From Bryobacteraceae bacterium (GTDB lineage Bacteria > Acidobacteriota > Terriglobia > Bryobacterales > Bryobacteraceae): a DNA stretch of 64,000 nucleotides. The notes under the pieces are model-generated. The model was not told the origin of the DNA, made no database searches, and worked only from the letters and a program-made list of their open reading frames with translations. The stretch spans positions 1 through 64,000 of the forward strand of contig JAHDVK010000016.1 of assembly GCA_023384675.1 (NCBI GenBank), read 5' to 3'. Position numbers and translations under genes: made by a program. Every line of letters begins with the position of its first letter. The first letter of the stretch is position 1. Positions 42,733-50,509 of the stretch are shown here, piece after piece.

Positions 42733-43251
42733 ATGAATTCTCAACGTGTTGCCGCCCGTCTTCAAATCGCCGCGCTGGCGCTGCTCATGCCTTTGGCCTG
42801 GTTCGTTTATGACGGCCTGCGCGAGCGCAATGTAAACACGGGCGACCGCGCCCCGAAGTTCAAGGTCACCACCGAGCGCGGCAAAGTGCTTACGCGGTCC
42901 GATTTCGGCGGCCGGGTGCTGGTGCTGAACTTCTGGGCTTCGTGGTGCCCGCCCTGCGTGGAGGAGACGCCGTCGATGAACGAACTGGCGCGCGACCTGT
43001 CGCAGAAGGGCGTGGTGGTGCTCGGCATCAGCGTGGACCAGAACGCGGAGGCCTACCGCCGGTTCCTGGCCGACCACCGCGTGGCGTTCGAAACGGCGCT
43101 CGACCCCGAGGAGCGCGTCAATTCGGAGTTTGGCACGTTCAAGTATCCGGAGACGTATGTGATCCGGGATGGCAAGGTGCGGATCAAGTATATTGGTCCA
43201 CGCGACTGGTCCGATCCGGCGATTCGCCGCGAGATCGAATCGCTGTTGTAG
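42733..43251 (+). CDS. TlpA/ResA-like membrane-anchored thioredoxin
   Basis: A 172-residue protein: one N-terminal membrane anchor (residues ~10-28, LQIAALALLMPLAWFVYDGL), then an AhpC/TSA-Redoxin-type thioredoxin fold with active site WASWCPPCVEETP and cis-Pro segment YPETYVIRDGK. Probably a periplasm-facing disulfide reductase for cytochrome c maturation or similar. ATG 42733 is preferred because it gives the usual short cytoplasmic n-region. The glcD-like gene follows 30 nt later. Confidence 0.9.
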   Translation: MNSQRVAARLQIAALALLMPLAWFVYDGLRERNVNTGDRAPKFKVTTERGKVLTRSDFGGRVLVLNFWASWCPPCVEETPSMNELARDLSQKGVVVLGISVDQNAEAYRRFLADHRVAFETALDPEERVNSEFGTFKYPETYVIRDGKVRIKYIGPRDWSDPAIRREIESLL

Positions 43252-43281
43252 CCGCGCCGCCAGGGCGAAGGGAGAGCCGCC

Positions 43282-44715
43282 ATGATTGCCGAAGCCGTCC
43301 GCCGCGAGTTAGCCGAGGCCCTGGGGCCGAAAGCCTTGCTGGATCGCGAAGAGGACCTGCGGTTGTATGAGTTCGACGGCGGCGTGGACAAGGCGCGGCC
43401 GGACGTAGTGGTGTTTCCGCGTTCGGCGGAACAGGCGGCGGCGATCGCGCGCATCGCGCAGAAGCACAAGGTTCCGCTGGTGGGGCGCGGCGCGGGCACG
43501 GGCTTGAGCGGCGGCGCCATTCCGCGCGAGGGCGGCATTATGGTGGGGTTCTCGAGGATGAACCGCATTCTGGAACTCGATCTCGAGAACGAGCGCGCGG
43601 TGGTGGAGCCGGGCGTCGTCAACCTGGAATTGACCAACACGGTGGCGCCGATGGGCTACTTTTTCGCGCCCGACCCGTCGAGCCAGAAGGCCTGCACGAT
43701 CGGCGGTAACGTGGCGGAGAACGCGGGCGGTCCGCACACGCTGGTGTACGGCGTCACCACGAATCATGTGCTGGGTCTCGAAGCGGTACTGCCGGATGGG
43801 CGGGTGATCCAGACCGGGGCGAGGTGGCCGGACGCGGCGGGCTACGATCTCACCGGGCTTTTGACGGGCAGCGAGGGGACGCTGGCGCTGGTCACCAAGG
43901 TGACGGTGCGGCTAATGAAGAAGCCGGAGGCCGTGAAAACATTTCTAGCCATCTACGATTCGGTTGACGACTGCGCCGCGACGGTCAGCGAGATCACCGC
44001 GCGCGCGATCACGCCGGCGGCGCTGGAGATGCTCGACGGGACGCTGCTGCGCATGGTGGAAGAGGCGACGCACGCCGGCTATCCGCTGGACGCGGCGGGC
44101 GTGCTGCTGATTGAACTCGAGGGCGTCACCGAAGCGGTGGAGGATCAAGCCGAGCAGATCAAGCTGGCCTGCGAAGCGTGCAACGCGCGGGAGTTCCGCA
44201 CAGCGCGCAGCGCGCAGGAGCGCGATCTGTTGTGGAAAGGGCGCAAGAACGCGTTTGGAGCGATCGGACGCGTCAGCCCGTTTTTCTATGTCCACGACGG
44301 CGTGGTGCCGCGTACGCAGATCGCGCCGACGCTTCACGAGATCGGCGCGATCGGCAACCGCCACGAGTTGACGATCAGCAACATCTTCCATGCCGGCGAC
44401 GGCAACATGCACCCGATTATTCTTTTCGACGCGCGCAAGCCGGGCGACATCGAGAAGGCGCAGCGGGCGGGTTTCGACATTCTCGAGCATTGCGTGAAAG
44501 TGGGCGGCTCCATCACGGGCGAGCACGGCATCGGCATGGAGAAGATCGATCTGATGGCCAAGCAGTTCAACGAGGAGACCCTCGAACTGATGCGGAAGCT
44601 CAAGCAGGTGTTCGACCCCGCGCAGTTGTTCAATCCCGGCAAATTGCTGCCTGCCGGGCGGGGGTGTGCGGAGATTCGCCAGCCGCCGATTGTGGGGCCG
44701 GAGGATTTGCTGTAG
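43282..44715 (+). CDS. glcD: FAD-linked oxidase, glycolate oxidase subunit GlcD-like
   Basis: A 477-residue PCMH-type flavoprotein. FAD site: VPLVGRGAGTGLSGGAIPREGG and GGNVAENAGGPHTLVYG; C-terminal cap domain with HAGDGNMHP and GSITGEHGIGMEK. These match D-2-hydroxyacid dehydrogenases of the GlcD/LDH-D group, oxidising glycolate or D-lactate to the keto acid. No glcE or glcF follows, so it may act alone or as a D-lactate/D-2-hydroxyglutarate dehydrogenase. A GGGAGAG precedes the ATG. Confidence 0.92.
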   Translation: MIAEAVRRELAEALGPKALLDREEDLRLYEFDGGVDKARPDVVVFPRSAEQAAAIARIAQKHKVPLVGRGAGTGLSGGAIPREGGIMVGFSRMNRILELDLENERAVVEPGVVNLELTNTVAPMGYFFAPDPSSQKACTIGGNVAENAGGPHTLVYGVTTNHVLGLEAVLPDGRVIQTGARWPDAAGYDLTGLLTGSEGTLALVTKVTVRLMKKPEAVKTFLAIYDSVDDCAATVSEITARAITPAALEMLDGTLLRMVEEATHAGYPLDAAGVLLIELEGVTEAVEDQAEQIKLACEACNAREFRTARSAQERDLLWKGRKNAFGAIGRVSPFFYVHDGVVPRTQIAPTLHEIGAIGNRHELTISNIFHAGDGNMHPIILFDARKPGDIEKAQRAGFDILEHCVKVGGSITGEHGIGMEKIDLMAKQFNEETLELMRKLKQVFDPAQLFNPGKLLPAGRGCAEIRQPPIVGPEDLL

Positions 44716-44782
44716 GGCGGTGGGCGCGTTGTGGGGCGAGGGCAGGCGCAGTTCGGCTGAGCGAGCGGGGGGATGCGCGCTA

Positions 44783-44802
44783 CCTCCGGCTGACGCCGGA
44801 GG
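44783..44802. repeat. Palindrome CCTCCGGC-TGAC-GCCGGAGG
   Basis: A perfect 8-bp stem with TGAC loop. The GCTGACGC centre resembles the GCGTCAGC seen in the two neighbouring palindromes, suggesting one repeat family. Confidence 0.7.
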
Positions 44803-44825
44803 CTCGGGTGATGGCCGGGGCGGTA

Positions 44826-44921
44826 AGCCCCGCGCGTCAGCAAGGGGCTGCGCTTCGCCGTTCCATGCTTTCCACCTCCCTTACGGTCGGTGCTTCGAAG
44901 CCCCGAGCGTCAGCAAGGGGC
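44826..44921. repeat. Two copies of GCCCCG(C/A)GCGTCAGCAAGGGGC-type palindrome
   Basis: Copy 1 spans 44826-44849 (arms AGCCCC/GGGGCT); copy 2 spans 44900-44921 (arms GCCCC/GGGGC). Both enclose GCGTCAGCAA in the same orientation and are 74 bp apart. The short, imperfect, intergenic, repeated design fits REP-like elements. Confidence 0.7.
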
Positions 44922-45348
44922 AAAATCAATAGCCAACGGAGGGCGGGAGAGGCTTCCAGTGTCCTTTTCAACTCCCACCCTATAAAAACCCGGGGGCCGC
45001 AATGTATGCCGGGCGCCCGCCGCCACGTGCTCCCGAGGGAGCTGGAAGGGCGACTATTATGGTCACGCAGAACATCAATACGCGTCATCGGGTCCGACTC
45101 GGGGCCAAGGCCAGATAGCCACTGTGAATCGGCGCCGTTCTGTCACATCGCTGGCTCGACGGCTACGCTTGGGCGAATTTGGTTCGTCAGCGTTTGAGAG
45201 GTCTTTGCCGGCCGGCTGGGAACCTGCTCCGGTTCCACGGTAGCATTGTGAAGGAATTGTCAATGGGGGGAATGGGGGCGGAAATTGCCGTAATTCGTTG
45301 AAATGTGGCGGGATAAAAATATTTCTTATTGGTGTCAATGGCTGGCGC

Positions 45349-45390
45349 TTTGCGGGGCTGAAGCCCCGCGCGGACTGAAGTCCGCCCTAC
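45349..45390. repeat. 42-bp double-hairpin repeat, copy B
   Basis: Exact reverse complement of 9400-9441 over all 42 bases. It lies 18 bp from the stop of the toroid-protein gene and contains the GCGGGGCT-GA-AGCCCCGC and GCGGACT-GA-AGTCCGC hairpins. Confidence 0.85.
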
Positions 45391-45408
45391 TTGGGCGGAG
45401 AAGGTTGC

Positions 45409-47064
45409 TCAGAGGCATTCGAAGCGCAGCACGCGCCGGAAGGGCGTGACGCCGCACAGGTAGATACTGCGGCCGGGCAGTTGGGGAAGCGTGCCGCGCA
45501 GGCGGGTCCAGCGGTGATCACCAATGCCCGGGCTGAGGTGGATCGCGTGTTCGCCACGCCGGATAAGAGCATGGCCGTTGGCGAGAAGGAACGCCTCGGG
45601 CGCGTTGGGGGCGGGGGTCACGCCGTGGATTTCGGCGTCCTCGCGCACGCTGACTTCGATGGCGAGCGGCACGTCGTTCGTTCCCTGGGCCGCGATCTCG
45701 ACCTCGAACACGGACCCGCGCTCGCGGACGCGCGCCTCGTAATCCATAGCGCACACTTCGCTTCGCGCACGGCCGCCGCGCGTCTGATTCCACTCGCGCG
45801 CGCCCACTTTGCGCGCGGGCGTGAAGGGCTGGTAGTAGGGGCCTTCGAGCGACTGCCGCATCGTCATGCCTTCGTCCTCGAACTCCGCCGGGATGAACTG
45901 GCCCTTGCCGAAAAAGGCGGTGGCGAAGCGGACGGCGTTGATGACACAGCTTCCGTGGCGCAGCGTGAAGAACCGAGAGTTTCCGTTGCCGATCACGGTG
46001 GCGCTCACCGGGCCGCGGCGGATGCGGGTGATGCCGAGTTCGGGGAAGCGGCGGCGGAAGTCCTCCGGCAGCGCGGCGCGCGCGGGGAGGCTCTGGTGGA
46101 GTTCCGGGTACTCCATGTACATCGCCAGGGAGGCGTATTGCGCCTCGTAGCGTTCGGCGAGCGTGGCGAAGCGCCCGTCGCGGTCGCGCAGCGCCAGCAG
46201 ACGCAAGGGGAACCAGTAGCGGTGCATGTCGCCGCGCTCGTTGGCATCCTGGCGGGAACTGATCTCAGTGACAACTTCGCCATCCGCGTGCTGCAGCCAG
46301 ATCATGGCATCGAGGTTGCGGCGGACGGGATCGAGCAGTTCCGGGCGGTTCAGCTTCAGCGCCATCACCGCCAGCGCGCGGTTGGTTACGGCGTTGTAGA
46401 TGGTAGTGCTTCGCTCGTTGTAGTGGCCGTCGCCATCGATATCGATGCCCTCGGCGAGCCATTGATCGATGCGCCGCAGGTAGTCCGATTCGCCGAAGAG
46501 TTCGTGCAACTGCGCGAGCGCTTCGCAGACCACCCAGCGATGGTTGGGGGTGTGGACGCCGCCAACAACCAGCGCGGCGCCCACGCGCCGGAGGACCGGT
46601 TCGATGGCGTTGCCGATCGCCGTCACCTTGCCCTGCCGGGCCAGCACCGCAGCCGTGCCGAGGTTATGTACCACGAAGCCCGTGTCCGGGGGTGAGTTGA
46701 AGTTCGTGATGGGCAGGTCAAAATTGCCCGAGGGCAGTTGGTTGCGCACCAGCCAGGAGGCGGCGAGGCGCATCCGCTCCATCAGCTCCGCCGACTGGTG
46801 GAAACGGGAGGCTGGCGTGAGCCAGGAAGCGAGTCCGGTGGCCAGCAGCGCGGCGGGCTGGTGGGGGAAGACGATGCCGTAGTCATCGGGGATGGCCCCA
46901 TGGTGGCGGCGGTTCGGGGCGATCACCTGGCGGCTGAGCAGGTGCTCGACGGCCTGGTCGTTGCGGCGCACGAGCGCCGGATTCGTCCTCTGTGTTTCAG
47001 CCTGGCTGGCGAGCGCGGCGGCCGCGGGCGAGGCGAGCATGGCCCGCCGGGAGAAGTTAAGCAT
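45409..47064 (-). CDS. Tat-exported protein with toroid-like repeats, possible polysaccharide-active enzyme
   Basis: A 551-residue protein with a twin-arginine-like signal (MLNFSRRAMLASPAAAALAS). The first ~300 residues are helical and rich in aromatic and acidic residues (FDLPITNFNSPPDTGFVVHNLG, VVCEALAQLHELFGESDYLRRIDQWLAEGID), like an alpha/alpha toroid. An EF-hand-like DIDGDGHYNE lies in the middle. The C-terminal ~200 residues look beta-rich, as in heparinase II/III-type lyases, but no diagnostic motif was found. The frame is open for 1 kb upstream, opposite the serine hydrolase, so start 47064 was fixed by the signal. Confidence 0.55.
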   Translation of the reverse strand: MLNFSRRAMLASPAAAALASQAETQRTNPALVRRNDQAVEHLLSRQVIAPNRRHHGAIPDDYGIVFPHQPAALLATGLASWLTPASRFHQSAELMERMRLAASWLVRNQLPSGNFDLPITNFNSPPDTGFVVHNLGTAAVLARQGKVTAIGNAIEPVLRRVGAALVVGGVHTPNHRWVVCEALAQLHELFGESDYLRRIDQWLAEGIDIDGDGHYNERSTTIYNAVTNRALAVMALKLNRPELLDPVRRNLDAMIWLQHADGEVVTEISSRQDANERGDMHRYWFPLRLLALRDRDGRFATLAERYEAQYASLAMYMEYPELHQSLPARAALPEDFRRRFPELGITRIRRGPVSATVIGNGNSRFFTLRHGSCVINAVRFATAFFGKGQFIPAEFEDEGMTMRQSLEGPYYQPFTPARKVGAREWNQTRGGRARSEVCAMDYEARVRERGSVFEVEIAAQGTNDVPLAIEVSVREDAEIHGVTPAPNAPEAFLLANGHALIRRGEHAIHLSPGIGDHRWTRLRGTLPQLPGRSIYLCGVTPFRRVLRFECL

Positions 47065-47115
47065 TATTGCAGCGATTATAATGCGCTTGGGACGCCTGGT
47101 CCCCCGGGAGCTTTC

Positions 47116-48336
47116 ATGAAACGCCGCCTGTTGCTGTTTTTCGCCGCCGCGCTGCTGGCGCCTGCGCAATCCACGAATCCTGCCGCCGCGGGGATGGACG
47201 CCGCCCGCCTGGAGGCCGCCCGGGCGCGGGTCCGCGAGGCGATCCAGCAAGAGCAGGTAAGCGGAGCGGTGCTGCTGCTGCAGCGCAAGGGCGCGCTGGC
47301 GCTCCATGATGCCGCCGGTTTCCAGGATGTGGAGGCGAAGACGCCGATGCGCCCCGACAGCATCTTTCAGATCATGTCGATGACCAAGCCGGTGACCGGC
47401 GTGGCCGTGATGATGATGGTGGAGGAGGGGCGTTTGCGGCTCAACGATCCCGTGGAGCGTCATCTGCCCGAGTTTCGCGGGCAGTTGATGATTCAGTCCA
47501 AGACCGAGGATTCGCGGGTGCTCGTGAAGCCGCCTCGCCCGATCACGATTCGCGACCTGATGACGCATACTTCGGGGCTGATCGGAAATCCGCCGCCGGG
47601 CATCGCCGAACTGCTGCGCAAGATGGACCGGCCGCTGAGCGAAGCGGTGGCCATTTACGCTCAGCACCCGCTTGAGTTCGCGCCCGGGACCCACTGGATG
47701 TACTCGAACCCGGGCATCGCTACCCTTGGGCGGCTCGTGGAAGTGGCGTCCGGGATGAAGTTCGAAGACTTCCTGGACAAGCGCATCTTCGCTCCGCTGG
47801 GGATGAAGGACTCGCACGTCTATCTGCCGCGGGAAAAGCGCGCGCGCCTGGCGGCCCTGTACACGCTGCGGGATGGAAAGCTGGTGAAGGCGGGCGGCGA
47901 GGTGCTCGGCGGCGACGCGATGAAGCACCGAGAAGGCGCGGTGTACTCGGGGCCGGAGTACAGCCTGCACTCGACCGCGGCCGATCTGGCGCGCTTCTAC
48001 CAGATGATGCTCAACCGGGGCACGCTGGACGGCGTGCGGATCCTGTCGCCGGCTTCGGTCGCCATCATGACCGCCGATCACACGCCCGATATCCCGAGCT
48101 CGGGCTGGCTGCCGGCCGCCGGCTTCGGGCTTACCTGGGAGGTCACGCGCGCGCCGTTGGGCTCTTTAACCGGACTGACGAAAGGGGCATTTCACCACGG
48201 CGGCGCCTTCGGAACGTTCGGCTGGATCGACCCGAACCGCGATCTGGTGGGCGTGTTCCTGATCCAGCACGCGGGCAGCCGCGCCGAGATCCGCGATGCC
48301 TTCATCGGCATGGCCGTGGCGGCGATTGTCGAGTGA
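47116..48336 (+). CDS. Exported serine hydrolase, class C beta-lactamase-like
   Basis: A 406-residue protein with a signal peptide (MKRRLLLFFAAALLAPAQ). Penicillin-binding-fold motifs are S88-M-T-K91 (SxxK), Y-S-N (WMYSNPG) and HHGG in place of KTG (FHHGGAFGTFGW). This set fits the EstB/AmpC-related esterase and D-aminopeptidase group; true beta-lactamase activity is not implied. The start overlaps nothing; a much longer open frame upstream is antisense to the toroid gene. marR begins 8 nt after its stop. Confidence 0.88.
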   Translation: MKRRLLLFFAAALLAPAQSTNPAAAGMDAARLEAARARVREAIQQEQVSGAVLLLQRKGALALHDAAGFQDVEAKTPMRPDSIFQIMSMTKPVTGVAVMMMVEEGRLRLNDPVERHLPEFRGQLMIQSKTEDSRVLVKPPRPITIRDLMTHTSGLIGNPPPGIAELLRKMDRPLSEAVAIYAQHPLEFAPGTHWMYSNPGIATLGRLVEVASGMKFEDFLDKRIFAPLGMKDSHVYLPREKRARLAALYTLRDGKLVKAGGEVLGGDAMKHREGAVYSGPEYSLHSTAADLARFYQMMLNRGTLDGVRILSPASVAIMTADHTPDIPSSGWLPAAGFGLTWEVTRAPLGSLTGLTKGAFHHGGAFGTFGWIDPNRDLVGVFLIQHAGSRAEIRDAFIGMAVAAIVE

Positions 48337-48343
48337 TCCGGCG

Positions 48344-48775
48344 ATGCCCGAACTCGAACAGGAAGCCTATGTCGCGCTGCTTCGCGCCGCCGACGCTTTG
48401 ACCCACGCGCCAGCCGCGATGCTGAAGGAGCACGGCTTGACGCCCGCGCAGTACAACGTGCTGCGCATCCTGCGCGGGGCGGGCGCGGAAGGGCTGCGCT
48501 GCGGCGACGTCGGCGCGCGCATGATCCAGCGCGAGCCCGATATCACGCGGCTGCTGGACCGGCTGGAGCGGCGCGGATTGACTACGCGCACCCGCGCCAC
48601 GGATGACCGGCGCGTAGTGCATGTCACCATCAGCAGCGCTGGCCTGGAGGTGCTTGGCCGGCTCGATGGCCCCATATTGGAAGCGCACCGGGCGCAGTTC
48701 GCGCGGTTGTCGCCGCGACGGCTGGAGGAGTTGGTCCGGACCCTGAAACTTTTGTTGCCGCCCGAACATCTATAG
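48344..48775 (+). CDS. MarR-family transcriptional regulator
   Basis: A 143-residue winged-helix regulator. Helix-turn-helix region LTPAQYNVLRILRGAGAEGLRCGDVGARM...PDITRLLDRLERRGL, followed by the wing TRATDDRRVVHVTISSAG, then the C-terminal dimerisation helices. It is separated by 60 bp from the pirin gene, and that gap holds a perfect 25-bp palindrome. Regulation of pirin by this protein, relieved by a phenolic or oxidative ligand, is the likely arrangement. Confidence 0.92.
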   Translation: MPELEQEAYVALLRAADALTHAPAAMLKEHGLTPAQYNVLRILRGAGAEGLRCGDVGARMIQREPDITRLLDRLERRGLTTRTRATDDRRVVHVTISSAGLEVLGRLDGPILEAHRAQFARLSPRRLEELVRTLKLLLPPEHL

Positions 48776-48786
48776 TGGGGACTGAT

Positions 48787-48811
48787 CGTTACAACAATCA
48801 TTGTTGTAACG
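48787..48811 (+). promoter_or_regulatory. MarR operator: perfect 25-bp palindrome
   Basis: The 12-bp arm CGTTACAACAAT (48787-48798) is repeated exactly as its complement (48800-48811) around a central C. TTACAA (48789-48794) and TATACA (48812-48817), 17 bp apart, could be the -35 and -10 of the pirin promoter, so repressor binding would block polymerase. GAGGAGG at 48822-48828 is the pirin ribosome-binding site. Confidence 0.85.
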
Positions 48812-48835
48812 TATACACAACGAGGAGGCAACCCG

Positions 48836-49534
48836 ATGATCAAAGTCCGCCACGCCGCCGGCCGCGGCCGCACGCGCATTTCGTGGCTCGACGGCCGCCA
48901 CACTTTTTCGTTCAACCGCTTCTATGACCCGGAGTACATGGGTTTCCGTAGCCTGCGCGTGATCAATGACGATGTGGTCGCGCCGGGGGGCAAGTTTGGG
49001 ATGCACCCGCACGAGAACATGGAGATTCTGACCTGGATCCTGTCAGGATCCGTGGTCCACGAGGATTCCACGGGCGCGCGCGGCGAGATCCGGCCGGGCG
49101 ACATTCAGCGGATGAGCGCGGGCACGGGGGTCTTTCACAGCGAGGCGAACGGTTCGCAGACGGAGCCGGTGCGGCTGCTGCAGATCTGGCTGCTGCCTGA
49201 AAAGGAAGGCCTCGAGCCGAGTTACGAAGAGAAGCACTTTCCCGAGGAGGAGCGCCGCAACGCACTGCGCATGATCGCCTCGCGGGAGGCCGACAACGGG
49301 GCCGCCAAGATCCATCAGGATGCGCGCGTGTACGCCTCGCTGCTGGACCAGGACGCGCAGGTGGAGCACGAACTCGCGCCCGGGCGCCACGCCTGGGTGC
49401 AGGTGGCACGCGGCGAGGTGGTGCTGAACGGTACCGCCTTGAGCGAAGGCGACGGCGCGGCGGTGTCCGAAGAATCGAAGCTTGCGCTGAAGGCGGCGGC
49501 GCCCGCGGAAATTCTGTTGTTCGACCTGGCCTGA
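48836..49534 (+). CDS. Pirin-family (YhhW-like) bicupin protein
   Basis: A 232-residue bicupin. The N-terminal cupin has FNRFYDPEYMGFRSLRVINDD and the metal site GMHPHENMEILTW...(V)HEDS, plus QRMSAGTGVFHSE. Relatives are quercetin 2,3-dioxygenases or redox-sensing cofactors; the enzyme activity is not certain. The MarR operator lies immediately upstream, indicating induction by an aromatic or stress signal. GAGGAGG 7 nt before ATG. Confidence 0.94.
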   Translation: MIKVRHAAGRGRTRISWLDGRHTFSFNRFYDPEYMGFRSLRVINDDVVAPGGKFGMHPHENMEILTWILSGSVVHEDSTGARGEIRPGDIQRMSAGTGVFHSEANGSQTEPVRLLQIWLLPEKEGLEPSYEEKHFPEEERRNALRMIASREADNGAAKIHQDARVYASLLDQDAQVEHELAPGRHAWVQVARGEVVLNGTALSEGDGAAVSEESKLALKAAAPAEILLFDLA

Positions 49535-49555
49535 CGCTCGCCGTGTGCGAGACTC

Positions 49556-50509
49556 ATGAGCATGGCGGAGATCGTATCGATCCTGGAGAACCACGGCTAC
49601 GCCACGGTCTTCGCCGCGGTGTTTATCGAGCAGATGGGCGCGCCGGTGCCGGCGTTTCCCGTGCTGCTCGCGGCCGGGGCCTTCGCGGACCTCGGCCATT
49701 ATTCGTTTGCGGGCGCGTTGCTGGCGGCATTCGCCGCGGCGGTGCTGACCGACTGGCTGTGGTTCGAGCTGGGCCGCCGTCAGGGCCAGAAGGCGTTGAG
49801 CTTCCTGTGCCGTTTCTCACTCGAGCCGGACTCCTGCGTCACGCAGACCACGCATAGCTTTGAGCGCCACGGTCCGGCGACGTTGATCTTTGCGAAATTC
49901 GTGCCGGGGCTGAGCACGGTGGCGCCGCCGCTGGCGGGGAGCGCGCGTATGCCGCTGGGGCGGTTTCTGTTGTTCGATGCGGCGGGTGCGCTTTTGTGGT
50001 CCGCCGCCGGACTCGGGGCGGGGGTCCTGTTTCGGAACCAACTCGAGCGCGCAACTCTGCTGCTGGCCGAATTCGGCGGATGGATGACGGTTTTGCTCGG
50101 CGGCGGGCTTGCCACCTATGTTGCCATTAAGTTCTGGTTGCGGCGGAGAGTGGCTCTGAAGGACCTTGCGCGCATCACCCCTCAAGAGTTGCGCGCGCAA
50201 ATGGAGTCGGGCGAGCCTGTGACGATTGTGGACCTGCGCTCCGCGATCCAGGTGGAGCGGAGCGGGATGAAGATCCCGGGCGCGCTGGTGATGCACCCGG
50301 CCGATGCCGAACTCCATCTGCGCGGCACTCCGCGCGGCCATCACCTGGTGTTTTATTGCACCTGACCGAACGAAGCTTCGAGCGCCAGGCTGGCGCTGAA
50401 ACTCGCGCATCTCGGTTTTCAGTACGTTCGTCCTCTCGAAAGAGGGTTCGACGCCTGGCGCGCGAGCGGCTATCCTGTAGAGAAAATCGCAAAGGAGGGT
50501 GAAAGCTGA
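49556..50509 (+). CDS. DedA-family membrane protein fused to rhodanese; in-frame UGA at codon 270 (possible selenocysteine)
   Basis: Residues 1-~195 are a DedA/SNARE-associated membrane domain (GAPVPAFPVLLAAGAFA, FAKFVPGLSTVAPPLAG). Residues ~200-317 are a rhodanese domain (ITPQELRAQM, VTIVDLRS, HHLVFYCT). TGA at 50363-50365 interrupts the frame exactly in the active-site loop: C268-T-UGA-P-N-E-A-S-S-A, where relatives have CxCPNEAS. Downstream the same frame reads on as rhodanese (LALKLAHLGFQYVRPL, GFDAWRASGYPVE) for 47 codons to TGA 50507-50509. That stop overlaps the next ATG. A SECIS-like hairpin follows the UGA. Alternatives: nonsense mutation, sequence error, or a 269-residue truncated product. 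Confidence 0.75.
50381..50397 (+). promoter_or_regulatory. SECIS-like hairpin after UGA of DedA-rhodanese gene
   Basis: AGCGCC-AGGCT-GGCGCT: 6-bp stem, 5-nt loop, starting 16 nt after TGA 50363-50365. It meets the bacterial SECIS description (loop 16-37 nt from UGA, G within the first two loop bases). The loop AGGCU resembles the AGGUCU loop of E. coli fdhF. A palindrome CGAAGCTTCG lies between UGA and stem. Confidence 0.45.

Larger units (their letters stand above)
44716..45408. other. 693-bp intergenic region rich in palindromic repeats
   Basis: It lies between the glcD stop and the stop of the convergent toroid-protein gene. No convincing gene: ORFs here are built from repeat sequence. 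It contains a perfect hairpin at 44783-44802, two copies of a GCGTCAGCAAGGGG palindrome, an AT-rich patch (45300-45345) and the 42-bp repeat copy B. It reads as an accumulation site for dispersed repeats. Confidence 0.65.

Noticed and set aside
44837-45088. Minus-strand ORF containing LADARGFEAPTVREVE
   Set aside because: This is a translation of the GCGTCAGCAAGGGG repeat and its flank, not a gene.
47116-48336. Antibiotic-resistance beta-lactamase
   Set aside because: SxxK and YxN are present, but the third motif is HHGG rather than KTG and the length and context fit the large serine-hydrolase/esterase group.
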